Source of the DNA: Pelagibius sp037652055
GTDB lineage: Bacteria; Pseudomonadota; Alphaproteobacteria; Kiloniellales; Kiloniellaceae
Reading direction: 5' to 3'
NCBI RefSeq assembly: GCF_037652055.1
Contig: NZ_JBBKAH010000009.1
Location: 1 to 64,000, forward strand
Length of the DNA stretch: 64,000 nt
Below, piece by piece: positions 34,712-42,838 of this stretch (positions are counted from its first letter, which is position 1; every line of letters begins with the position of its first letter). Both the position numbers and the translations under genes were made by a program. Under the pieces are notes generated by a model. It saw only the letters and a list, made by a program, of their open reading frames with translations. It did not search any database and had not been told where the DNA came from.

Positions 34712-35656
34712 ATGGCTCTCATCCGCAGGCTTCCCGTCGAGCCCAACCTGAACTTCATGCGCCGCCGCGCGCTGTTCCTGCTGGTTTCGCTGGCGATCGT
34801 GGTCGCCTCGGCGGGTCTGTTCCTGACCAAGGGCCTCAACCTCGGCGTCGACTTCCGCGGCGGCATCCTCATCGAAGTGCGCACGCCGCAGCCGGCCGAC
34901 CTCGGCCAGCTGCGCGACCGCCTCAACAGTCTCGGCATCGGCGACGTGACGCTGCAGCAGTTTGGCGAGCCGACCGACGTGCTGATCAACATCAGCCGCC
35001 CGGAAGGCGACGAGAGCGAGCAGATCCACGTCATCCAGCAGGTCATGGAGGCGTTGGGCCCGGACGTCGAATCGCGCCGCCAGGAGTATGTCGGCCCCAA
35101 GATCGGTGACGAACTGAAGGAAGCGGGCTTCCTGGCCACCATGCTGGCCATGGCGGCGATCGGCATCTACATCTGGTTCCGCTTCGAATGGCAGTTCGGC
35201 GTCGCCGCGTTGATCGCGCTGCTGCACGACGTCATCGCCACCATCGGCTTCTATTCGCTGACTCAGATCGAGTTCAACCTGGCCACCCTGGCGGCGGTGC
35301 TCACCATCGCGGGCTATTCGATCAACGATACCGTGGTGATCTTCGACCGCGTGCGCGAGACCCTGCGCCGCTACAAGAAGCTGCCGCTGGTGGGGCTGCT
35401 GAACCGCGCCATCAACACGACGCTGTCACGCACCATCCTGACGTCGTTCACCACGCTGCTGGCGCTCGGCGCGCTGTTCTTCTTCGGCGGCGAGGTCATC
35501 CGCGGCTTTACCGCCGGCCTCATCTGGGGCGTGGTGATCGGCACCTATTCGTCCTTCGGCCTCGCGGTGCCGCTGCTGTCCTACATCGGTCTGCGGCGCG
35601 GCGGCGAGGACGATGCGGAGCCGGTGGCAGCGAGCGCGGCCAAGGCTTCTTCCTAA
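34712..35656 (+). CDS. secF: Protein translocase subunit SecF
   Basis: Partner of SecD. The 314 residues hold NLGVDFRGGILIEV (about 46-59), six membrane helices, and YSINDTVVIFDRVRE with the conserved Asp, then LNRAINTTLSRTILTSFTTLLAL. Length matches the family. The gene is in one transcript with secD and, probably, the following Mth938-domain gene. Confidence 0.97.
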   Translation: MALIRRLPVEPNLNFMRRRALFLLVSLAIVVASAGLFLTKGLNLGVDFRGGILIEVRTPQPADLGQLRDRLNSLGIGDVTLQQFGEPTDVLINISRPEGDESEQIHVIQQVMEALGPDVESRRQEYVGPKIGDELKEAGFLATMLAMAAIGIYIWFRFEWQFGVAALIALLHDVIATIGFYSLTQIEFNLATLAAVLTIAGYSINDTVVIFDRVRETLRRYKKLPLVGLLNRAINTTLSRTILTSFTTLLALGALFFFGGEVIRGFTAGLIWGVVIGTYSSFGLAVPLLSYIGLRRGGEDDAEPVAASAAKASS

Positions 35657-35699
35657 CCAGCAACCCGAAAGACCCACAACCCGAAAGAAAGGAGCGGAG

Positions 35700-36077
35700 A
35701 TGGACGTCACACCGCTCATTCCCCAGGGACGCCAGGTCATCGAGAGCTATGGCGACGGCGGCTTCAGGGTCGCCGGCGAGCGCTATCGCGGCTCGGTGCT
35801 GGTGCTGCCGGACTGGTCGGCACCCTGGCCGCTGGCGGCCATCGGTGAACTCACCCTCGAAAGCCTGGAGCCGGTGCTGGCGGCCGAGCCGCCGGTGGAA
35901 GTACTGCTGGTCGGTTGCGGCAAGGCCATGGCCTTCATCGAGCCGGCGCTGCGCGAGGCGGCCCGGGCGCGCGGCGTGGCGCTGGAACCGATGGACACCG
36001 GCGCCGCCTGCCGCACCTACAACGTGCTGATGGCGGAAGACCGCCGGGTCGCCGCGGCACTGATCGCGGTGGACTGA
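35700..36077 (+). CDS. Mth938-like domain protein (NDUFAF3 homologue)
   Basis: A 125-residue single-domain protein: VIESYGDGGFRVAGERYRGSVLVLP, then VEVLLVGCGKAMAFIEPALREAARARGVALEPMDTGAACRTYNVLMAEDRRVAAALI. This is the Mth938/DUF498 fold. The mitochondrial member, NDUFAF3, is a complex I assembly factor, and its bacterial relatives are typically found beside secDF, as here. The start ATG at 35700 follows AGAAAGGAGCGGAG. A role in Nuo assembly or quinone-linked membrane biogenesis is inferred. Confidence 0.88.
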   Translation: MDVTPLIPQGRQVIESYGDGGFRVAGERYRGSVLVLPDWSAPWPLAAIGELTLESLEPVLAAEPPVEVLLVGCGKAMAFIEPALREAARARGVALEPMDTGAACRTYNVLMAEDRRVAAALIAVD

Positions 36078-36084
36078 CGGCAAC

Positions 36085-36113
36085 AAAAAAGGGGCCCTTT
36101 CGGACCCCTTTTT
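36085..36113. terminator. Bidirectional intrinsic terminator
   Basis: An A-run and GGGG (36085-36094), a short loop region, then CCCC and TTTTT (36105-36113). The A-tract and T-tract on the two sides let it serve both the Mth938-domain gene (plus) and sodB (minus), which converge here. Confidence 0.85.
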
Positions 36114-36133
36114 ACTTCGTATCCCGGCAGGTA

Positions 36134-36718
36134 TCAGGCGGCGTCGAAGTTCTTCGCCGCGAAGTCCCAGTTCACCAGGTTGTCGAGGAAGGACTGCAGG
36201 AAGTCCGGGCGCCGGTTCTGGTAGTCCAGGTAATAGGCGTGCTCCCAGACGTCGCAGGTGAGAATGGCCGTCTGGCCCTTGGTCATCGGGGTCTCGGCGT
36301 TGCCGGTGGTGACGATCTTCAATTCGCCGCCTTCCTTGACCAGCCAGACCCAGCCGCTGCCGAACTGGCCGACGCCCTTGGTCTTGAACTCTTCCTTGAA
36401 CTTGTCGAGGCTGCCGAAGGCCTTGTCGATGGCCGTGGCCAGCTTGCCGCTCGGCTTGCCGCCGCCGCCGGGCTTCATCGAATTCCAGAAGAAGGTGTGG
36501 TTCCACACCTGGGCAGCCTGGTTGAAGAGACCGCCGGAGCTGGATTTGATGATCTCCTCGAGGGACTTCTTGGCATTGTCGGTGCCCTCGATCAGCTCGT
36601 TCAGCTTGGTCACGTAGGCATTGTGGTGCTTGCCGTGGTGGAAGCTCAGGGTGTTGGCCGAATAGTGCGGCTCCAGTGCGTCTTGCGCATAGGGCAGGGG
36701 GGGAAGCTCGAACGCCAT
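36134..36718 (-). CDS. sodB: Superoxide dismutase (Fe type)
   Basis: Removes superoxide in the cytoplasm. The 194-residue protein carries metal ligands H27 (SFHHGKHH), H74 (WNHTFFW), D156 and H160 (DVWEHAYYLDY). Q70 in NQAAQVWNH is the active-site glutamine position typical of iron enzymes, so Fe is more likely than Mn. ATG 36718 gives the normal MAFELPPLPYA start; the upstream extension is non-coding. It ends at a shared terminator. Confidence 0.95.
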   Translation of the reverse strand: MAFELPPLPYAQDALEPHYSANTLSFHHGKHHNAYVTKLNELIEGTDNAKKSLEEIIKSSSGGLFNQAAQVWNHTFFWNSMKPGGGGKPSGKLATAIDKAFGSLDKFKEEFKTKGVGQFGSGWVWLVKEGGELKIVTTGNAETPMTKGQTAILTCDVWEHAYYLDYQNRRPDFLQSFLDNLVNWDFAAKNFDAA

Positions 36719-36982
36719 GCCGTCTCTCTTTCTATTTCTCTTCTGTCCAATAGGATGCCGTCCGGCCCGGTCCGGCCGGTTCGGCGACTTTGCTTCTCCA
36801 GGCACAATTAGTCGGAAGCGCATAAAGTTCCAACACCAATCCGCCGCGGGTGCGGGGCAAATGCTGAAATTTCACGGCTTTGGCCCGGAGATAAGACCGG
36901 AAGCGTCAGTCTAGCGCATCAGGCGCTTTCTATCATCCCTACTGGCGAAGGGTCTTTCGGGGCGGACGTCTAGAAGAGGTGC

Positions 36983-37597
36983 TTAGTAGAGATTTTGGGC
37001 CGAGACCATGGCGAACAGCATGGGAAACACCAGGGCGGTGTTGAGGCGCGAGACAATGAGGGCCGTGCGGGCGGCGCGCGCCTTGCTTGCCGCGTCGGTC
37101 TCCACCAGGCCGAGGACGCGCTTCTGGTTCGGCCAGATGAGGAACCAGACGTTGAACCACATGATGGTGCCCAGCCACATGCCGATACCAATCATGGTGT
37201 GCTTGTCCACGGCGTCCATCAGGCCGAGCGTGATTGCCTCGACGAGGTAGCCGTTCAGCTGTGCCAGCACCAGGCCGGTCACCAGTGTTGCCACGGCGGC
37301 CCAGCGGAACCACCATAGGGCGGCCGGCGCGATGACTTTCCCGATAGCCGGCTTCTGCGCGTCGGGGATCTTCGCCATGCTGGGGATCTGCACGAAGTTG
37401 AAGTAGAACAGCAGGCCGACCCACATGATGCCGCTCAGCACATGCAGCCAGCGGAACAGCACCGCACAGAAGACGTAGAGGTCGAGCCCCTCCAGGCTGC
37501 CGGGCAAGCCGAGGGTGCCGAGCACCAACAACACCGCCAGGATGACACCCGCCAGGATCGCGTGGGGCAGAGACGTGAGGAAGCCAGCCATTTTCAT
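36983..37597 (-). CDS. PuuD-like urate hydroxylase membrane domain protein
   Basis: A 204-residue integral membrane protein with about five to six hydrophobic helices. FRWLHVLSGIMWVGLLFYFNFVQIPSM, then ALWWFRWAAVATLVTGL, HTMIGIGMWLGTIMWFNVWFLIWPNQKRVLG match the N-terminal membrane part of PuuD (COG3748). The cytochrome c domain found in full PuuD is absent, and no purine-degradation genes adjoin, so urate oxidation is doubtful. ATG 37597 (or 37591) was chosen because the upstream frame is antisense to the next gene. Confidence 0.78.
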   Translation of the reverse strand: MKMAGFLTSLPHAILAGVILAVLLVLGTLGLPGSLEGLDLYVFCAVLFRWLHVLSGIMWVGLLFYFNFVQIPSMAKIPDAQKPAIGKVIAPAALWWFRWAAVATLVTGLVLAQLNGYLVEAITLGLMDAVDKHTMIGIGMWLGTIMWFNVWFLIWPNQKRVLGLVETDAASKARAARTALIVSRLNTALVFPMLFAMVSAQNLY

Positions 37598-37714
37598 CTC
37601 GCTGAATGAAGTTGCCGCGCAGGGCCGCCGCGCCTTCGGAGTCGCCTCGCGCCAGCATAGAGAGGCCGCGGCGGGCGGCCAAGCGATGCCCCGGGACGGC
37701 AAAGGCCGCGACCG

Positions 37715-38554
37715 ATGAAAGAACTTTCGCCCTGCGGCGCCCTGGTGGAGCGGCACGACCGCGACCGCTACCTCGCCAGCCTCTTCGCGCCGGAAGCCGA
37801 GCGCGAGCATCTCTTCGCGCTCTACGCCTTCAATCATGAAATCGCGAAGACGGCCGAGGTGGTGAGCGAGCCGATGCTGGGGCAGATCCGGCTGCAGTGG
37901 TGGCGCGAGAGCCTGGACGGCATCTACGGCGGCAACCCGCGTCAGCACGAGGTGGTGCAGCCGCTGGCCGAGGCGATCGCCGCCCGCGACCTGCCGCAGG
38001 CCGCGCTGGAGACCATCATCGATGCGCGCGCCTTCGATCTCGATCCGGAGCCGCCGGCGGACCTCGATGACTTGCGCGTCTATGTCGAGGGCAGCTCGAC
38101 CGCGCTGCTGCACCTGGCGCTGAAGATCCTCGGCGCCGAGGACGCGGCGAGCCGCCGGGCCGCCGACCACCTGGGGCCCGCCTGGGCTTATCTCGGCCTG
38201 CTGCGCGCGTTGCCGCTGCACGCGCGCCAGAAGCGCAGCTACCTGCCGGCAGACCTCGCGGCCGAGGCGGGCGTCGACCTGCAGGATCTCTTCGAGCTGC
38301 GCTCATCGCCCGGGCTGCGCCGGGTCTCCGGCATCCTCATGGACGCCGCGGCGGAGCACCTGGCGGCGGCGCGCCGCGTCGCGAAAGATGTGCCGCGCGC
38401 CGCGCTGCCGGCCCTGCTGCCGGCGCGTCTGGCCGACCTCTACCTGAAGCAGCTGCGCCGCGCCGGCAACGACCCCCTGGCCCCGCAGGCGCAGACGCCC
38501 GCGCCCGGCCGCGTCTGGCGCATGGCCTGGGCCCACTGGCGCGGGCGGTATTGA
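37715..38554 (+). CDS. Squalene/phytoene synthase family protein (NDUFAF6-like)
   Basis: A 279-residue all-helical protein of the squalene/phytoene synthase fold (RDRYLASLFAP, LFALYAFNHEIAKTAEVVSEP, IRLQWWRESL, GPAWAYLGLLRALPLHARQKRSYLP). The Asp-rich motifs that bind diphosphate in true synthases are gone: the first site reads HEIAKTAE and the second lacks DxxxD. It is thus probably not a prenyl synthase and resembles NDUFAF6, a complex I assembly factor. Close linkage to the NDUFAF3-like gene supports this. Function in the bacterium is inferred. Confidence 0.85.
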   Translation: MKELSPCGALVERHDRDRYLASLFAPEAEREHLFALYAFNHEIAKTAEVVSEPMLGQIRLQWWRESLDGIYGGNPRQHEVVQPLAEAIAARDLPQAALETIIDARAFDLDPEPPADLDDLRVYVEGSSTALLHLALKILGAEDAASRRAADHLGPAWAYLGLLRALPLHARQKRSYLPADLAAEAGVDLQDLFELRSSPGLRRVSGILMDAAAEHLAAARRVAKDVPRAALPALLPARLADLYLKQLRRAGNDPLAPQAQTPAPGRVWRMAWAHWRGRY

Positions 38555-38585
38555 GGGGGGCGGAAAGGTTCCGTGCCGATCCTGC

Positions 38586-38700
38586 CTCGTCCTTCGAGAC
38601 GCCGCCTGGCGGCGGCTCCTCAGGATGAGGCAGGATAGAATGGCATTTTGATTGACCTCATCCTGAGGAAGCCGCGAAGCGGCTGTCTCGAAGGACGAGG
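38586..38700. repeat. REP-like bipartite repeat E
   Basis: Halves ctcgtccttcgagacgccgc and ggctcctcaggatgaggcag, then gacctcatcctgaggaagcc and gctgtctcgaaggacgagg. It lies between the convergent stops of the phytoene-synthase-like gene and trmFO. Confidence 0.88.
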
Positions 38701-38711
38701 TCGATCGCCGC

Positions 38712-40088
38712 TCACTCCGCCGCCGCGGCGGTCTCGCTGTGCCAGGCGTCGAGGTCGGCCAGGGCGCGCGCGGAATACGCCGGCTTGCGGTCCTTTTTCT
38801 TCACTTTTCGCTTCCCCGGCGGCGGGGCGAGCGGCGGGAAGAGGCCGAAGTTCACGTTCATCGGCTGGAAGGTCTCGGCCTCGGCGCCGCCGGTGATGTG
38901 CGCCAGGAGGGCGCCGTGCGCGGTGGTCGGCGGCGGCGGCGCGAAGTTCTGCCCCAAGCGCTCGGCGGCGGCGAAGCGGCCGGCCAGGAGACCGATGGCG
39001 GCGGACTCGATATAGCCTTCGACGCCGGTGATCTGGCCGGCAAAGCGCAGGCGCGGCTGGGCTTTGAGGCGCAGCTGCGCGTCCAGCAGCTTGGGCGAGT
39101 TGAGGAAGGTGTTGCGGTGCAGGCCGCCGAGCCGCGCGAACTCGGCGTTCTCCAGGCCGGGGATCATGCGGAAGACGCGCGCCTGCTCGCCGTACTTCAG
39201 CTTGGTCTGGAAACCGACGATGTTGTAGAGGGTGCCGAGCGCGTTGTCCTGGCGCAGCTGCACCACCGCGTAGGGCCGCGCGTCCGTATGCGGGTCGTGC
39301 AGGCCGACCGGCTTCATCGGCCCGAAGCGCAGGGTCTCGGGACCGCGCTCGGCCATCACCTCGATGGGCAGGCAGCCCTCGAAGTAGGGCGTCGACTTTT
39401 CCCAGTCCTTGAAGTCGGTCTTCTCGCCGTCCAGCAGCGCCTGGATGAAGGCGGCGTACTGCGCTTCGGTGAGCGGGCAGTTCACGTAGTCGGCGGTGCC
39501 GCCGCCGGGGCCCGGCTTGTCGTAGCGCGACTGGAACCACGCCTTGGAGAAGTCGATGGATTCCTTGTAGACGATGGGCGCGATGGCATCGAAGAAGGAG
39601 AGTTCGTCCTCGCCGCTCAAGGCACCGATGGCCTTGCCGAGCGCCGGCGAGGTGAGCGGGCCGGTGGCGACGATTACCGAGTCCCAATCCTCGGGCGGCA
39701 GGCCGTCGACCTCGCCGCGTGCCAGGGTCACCAGCGGCTCGTCGGCAAGCTGCCGGGTCACCCGCTGGGAGAAGGCGTCGCGGTCGACCGCCAGCGCGCC
39801 GCCGGCGGGCAGCTTGGTGGCGTCGCCCGACGCCATGATGAGGGAGCCGAGGCGGCGCATCTCCTCGTGCAGCAGGCCGACGGCGTTGTTCTCGGCATCG
39901 TCGCTGCGGAAGGAGTTGGAGCACACCAGCTCCGCCAGGCCGTCGGTCTGGTGGGCGTCGGTCTTGCGCTCGGGGCGCATCTCGTGCAGCACCACGGGCA
40001 CGCCGGCGCGGGCGATCTGCCAGGCGGCCTCGCTGCCGGCCAGGCCGCCGCCGATGACGTGGATGGGCTTCGTCGGGGTCTCGTTCAT
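38712..40088 (-). CDS. trmFO: Folate/FAD-dependent tRNA methyltransferase TrmFO
   Basis: Makes 5-methyluridine at position 54 of tRNA using methylenetetrahydrofolate and FAD. The 458-residue protein starts with the FAD-binding IHVIGGGLAGSEAAWQ (9-24), then LHEMRPE, LVCSNSFRSD and the late FAGQITGVEGYIESAAIGLLAG, all TrmFO signatures. The catalytic cysteine lies in the CSNSF segment region or the C-terminal CLPIE/GC part; I did not assign it. The C-terminus is a Lys/Pro-rich linker and short helix beyond the core. Confidence 0.95.
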   Translation of the reverse strand: MNETPTKPIHVIGGGLAGSEAAWQIARAGVPVVLHEMRPERKTDAHQTDGLAELVCSNSFRSDDAENNAVGLLHEEMRRLGSLIMASGDATKLPAGGALAVDRDAFSQRVTRQLADEPLVTLARGEVDGLPPEDWDSVIVATGPLTSPALGKAIGALSGEDELSFFDAIAPIVYKESIDFSKAWFQSRYDKPGPGGGTADYVNCPLTEAQYAAFIQALLDGEKTDFKDWEKSTPYFEGCLPIEVMAERGPETLRFGPMKPVGLHDPHTDARPYAVVQLRQDNALGTLYNIVGFQTKLKYGEQARVFRMIPGLENAEFARLGGLHRNTFLNSPKLLDAQLRLKAQPRLRFAGQITGVEGYIESAAIGLLAGRFAAAERLGQNFAPPPPTTAHGALLAHITGGAEAETFQPMNVNFGLFPPLAPPPGKRKVKKKDRKPAYSARALADLDAWHSETAAAAE

Positions 40089-40164
40089 GAGGCGACCATA
40101 GCGCCGCCGCCGGGCCGCCGAAAGCCCCCGATTTAGCCTCGCCGGATGCTCAATTGCCGTACGC

Positions 40165-41454
40165 TCAGTTGCCGGTCGAGGGCGCTTGCGGAAGGGGCGC
40201 GTCGGGATCCGCCAGGGTGAAGGTTTCCTGGGGCTCGGCGAAGCCCTTCAAGGCATGAAAGCCCAGGCTGCGGCTGGCGCCCGGCCAGTGGGCGGCGTAG
40301 GCGGCGGAGTAGACCAGCGGCACCGGCAGGTCGCGGCTCAGCGTCTCGATGCGGCTGACCAGGTTCACGGCCGGGCCGATCACCGTGAAGTCCAGGCGGT
40401 CGGCGGCGCCGATGTTGCCGTACATGACGTCGCCGACGTGCAGCGCGATGCCGCAGCGGCAGTCCACCTTGCCGGCGGCGCGGCGCCCGGCGCGCAGACG
40501 CTCGAGGTTCTCCAGTGCCTGGCGCGCCGCCTGCATCGATGCCAGGCAGGCGCGGCAGGCGTCGCCGGCCTGCCGTTCCTCGATCGGGAAGATGGCGAGG
40601 ATCGCATCGCCGATGAACTTCAGGATCTCGCCGCCGTTGGCTTCGATCGCCCGCGCCATGACCTCGAAATAGTCGTCCAGCAGCTGCACGATCTCCTGCA
40701 TCGGCAAGGCCGCGGAGAGGCCGGTGAAATCGCGCATGTCGCAGGTCCACAGGACGGCGTTGATGCGCTCCACGTCGCCGCGCTTGATGGTGCCCGCCAG
40801 GACGCGCCGGCCGCTGCGCGCGCCGAGGTAGGTCTCCATCAGGGTCTGGCCGGTCCGATAGGCGTTGCGCAGTTCCAGCAGCAGGCCGAACAGCGGCATG
40901 GCCGCCTCCACCGTCGCGATGTCGAGGTCGCTGAACCCGCGCGCGCGCCGGGTCGCCAGGGTCAGGGTATTGATTCCGCCGGTGCTGAAGGGCAGGGGGC
41001 GGGCGGTGTAGTCGACATAGCCCTCCTTCACCAGGTCCTCGGTGATCGGGAAGTCGATGGGACAGCCGGGCAGGGCGAGGCGGCGGCGCAGGGCCGGCGC
41101 GCCGGCCATGATCAGCCGCACCGGGCTCTTGAGGAAAAGGTCAGTCTCCTCGACCCCGTGCGCCCGCGGGATCTCCACCGCGCCGCCGGCGGCGGCCTCC
41201 CACAACACCGTGCGGGCGCGCAGTTGCGGGTGGAGCTGCGTCAGGTGCAGGGTGGAGCGCTCCGCCGGCACGCCGAGGGCGTTCAGCTGGCGGAGGAAGC
41301 CGTCGAACAGCTGGGCGACGCGCTGCGGCTCCAGCCGCACCGACAGCAGCCAGTCTATCGCCGGTTGGGCCCGCTCACGCCCGTGGGCGCGTACGGAACT
41401 TGTCAGGAGTGTGTCCTCGGTGGGCCCGGGACTCGTTGGCAACGGGGCGGTCAT
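40165..41454 (-). CDS. Class III adenylate/guanylate cyclase domain protein
   Basis: A soluble 429-residue protein. The C-terminal cyclase catalytic domain (about 230-415) holds metal-binding Asp239 (TCDMRDFTGLS) and Asp283 (ILKFIGDAILAIFP), with Lys279, and the RLDFTVIGPAVNLVSRIE helix carrying the transition-state residues. The N-terminal 220 residues form a globular sensor-like region without membrane segments that I do not recognise. Base specificity is uncertain, cAMP being likelier. It is divergent from the RND efflux pair. Confidence 0.9.
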   Translation of the reverse strand: MTAPLPTSPGPTEDTLLTSSVRAHGRERAQPAIDWLLSVRLEPQRVAQLFDGFLRQLNALGVPAERSTLHLTQLHPQLRARTVLWEAAAGGAVEIPRAHGVEETDLFLKSPVRLIMAGAPALRRRLALPGCPIDFPITEDLVKEGYVDYTARPLPFSTGGINTLTLATRRARGFSDLDIATVEAAMPLFGLLLELRNAYRTGQTLMETYLGARSGRRVLAGTIKRGDVERINAVLWTCDMRDFTGLSAALPMQEIVQLLDDYFEVMARAIEANGGEILKFIGDAILAIFPIEERQAGDACRACLASMQAARQALENLERLRAGRRAAGKVDCRCGIALHVGDVMYGNIGAADRLDFTVIGPAVNLVSRIETLSRDLPVPLVYSAAYAAHWPGASRSLGFHALKGFAEPQETFTLADPDAPLPQAPSTGN

Positions 41455-41629
41455 CGGCTAAATCTGCGGCCCGCGGCGGGTCCATGCAAGGATTGCAACC
41501 CCCCTGGTCCAGGCGACATCTTGCAATTGCTGCGCTGCGGCACAATTAACATAGATTAATCGATCCGGGGATTGCGTCTCCGGCCGTTGGGCACCTGAGT
41601 GGGCGGGTGCGAGATGAGGGGATATTTGC

Positions 41630-42820
41630 ATGCATAGCTTTGCCCGGGCTACGGCCCTTGGTGGTGCATTGACCAGGGCAGCGGCAGCCGCGGCTTTATT
41701 GGCGGCGCTGGCTGCCTGCGGCGACGAGGCCGGCGGCACCGCCCAGGAGCAGCCCGCTCCGCCGCCGCCCTCGGTGAGCGTGGCCAAGCCGGTGGTGCGC
41801 GACGTCGTCGAGGACGACGAGTTCGTCGGCCGCTTCGAGGCGGTGGACGAGGTCGACCTGCGGGCACGGGTCGGCGGCTATCTGCAGAAGGTTCATTTCA
41901 CCGACGGCGCCATCGTCAAGGAAGGCGATCTGCTGTTCACCATCGACCAGCGGCCGTTCAAGACCGCGGTGGCCGAAGCGGAGGCCAACCTCACGGTCGC
42001 CGAATCGCAGGTCGAGTTCACCACCAAGCAGCTGGAGCGCGCGCGGGAACTGGCCAAGCGCGGCAACATTTCGGTGAGTGCCCTCGACGAGCGCGAAAAC
42101 GAGTTCCTGGCCAGCCGGGCGCAGGTCCTGGGCGCGAAGGCCGCGCTGGAGAGCGCACGGCTCGATCTCGAGTACACGGAGATCAAGGCGCCGGTGGGCG
42201 GGCGCATCGACCGCAACTTCATCTCGGTCGGCAACCTCGTCACCGCTGACGATACCCTGCTCACGCGCATCGTGTCGCTCGACCCGATCTACTTCTACTT
42301 CGACATCGACGAGCGCTCCTTCCTGGCCTACGCGCGCGATGCGCGAACGAAGGGCGTCGCGCTGCAGGAAGGCGCGGGCTCGCTGAAGGTCAGGGTCCGC
42401 ACGGCCGACGAGCGGGACGGTTCCTTCGAGGGCGAGCTGGACTTCGCGGAGAACCGCGTCGACCCCGGCACCGGTACGGTGCGCGTGCGCGCCGTGCTGC
42501 CGAACCCAGATCTGGTGCTGCAGCCGGGCCTATTCGGCACCATCAACATCCCCGGCTCGCTGCCTTACCGTGGTGTGATGGTTCCCGACGAGGCCATCTC
42601 GTCGGACCAGGACCGCCGCATCGTCTACGTGGTGGACGCGGCCGGCAAGATCTCGGCCAGACAGGTTCGTCCCGGTCCGCGGCTGCACGGCTACCGCGTG
42701 ATCCGCGAGGGCCTGGAAGGCGACGAGACCATCGTCATCAACGGCCTGATGCGCGTGCGCCCGGGGGTGACGGTCACGCCCAATCTCGTGGAACTGCCGC
42801 CGACGGCCGATCAGGGCTAG
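41630..42820 (+). CDS. RND efflux periplasmic adaptor (MexE-like lipoprotein)
   Basis: Membrane-fusion protein linking an RND pump to an outer-membrane channel. The 396 residues have a signal peptide with lipobox LAAC (C30), lipoyl half VDLRARVGGYLQKVHFTDGAIVKEGDLLFTID, a coiled-coil hairpin (about 105-165) and the second lipoyl half IKAPVGGRIDR, followed by barrel and membrane-proximal domains. It is 18 bases before the pump gene. No outer-membrane factor gene is in the window, so a shared TolC is likely. Confidence 0.94.
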   Translation: MHSFARATALGGALTRAAAAAALLAALAACGDEAGGTAQEQPAPPPPSVSVAKPVVRDVVEDDEFVGRFEAVDEVDLRARVGGYLQKVHFTDGAIVKEGDLLFTIDQRPFKTAVAEAEANLTVAESQVEFTTKQLERARELAKRGNISVSALDERENEFLASRAQVLGAKAALESARLDLEYTEIKAPVGGRIDRNFISVGNLVTADDTLLTRIVSLDPIYFYFDIDERSFLAYARDARTKGVALQEGAGSLKVRVRTADERDGSFEGELDFAENRVDPGTGTVRVRAVLPNPDLVLQPGLFGTINIPGSLPYRGVMVPDEAISSDQDRRIVYVVDAAGKISARQVRPGPRLHGYRVIREGLEGDETIVINGLMRVRPGVTVTPNLVELPPTADQG

Positions 42821-42838
42821 CGGGCAGGGAATCAGACC

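Noticed and set aside
36913..36929. Terminator-like hairpin AGCGC...GCGCT followed by TTTC
   Set aside because: The stem is only five pairs and both flanking genes are on the other strand, where no T-run follows.
37715..38554. Carotenoid or hopanoid biosynthesis from the phytoene/squalene synthase homologue
   Set aside because: The Asp-rich catalytic motifs are missing and no crt or hpn genes adjoin; the NDUFAF6-like reading is more consistent.
41521..41560. Operator and promoter between the cyclase and RND genes (TTGCAA with an ATTAA...TTAAT inverted repeat)
   Set aside because: The -10 match is poor and the inverted repeat is only five bases, so it cannot be told from chance in an AT-rich gap.
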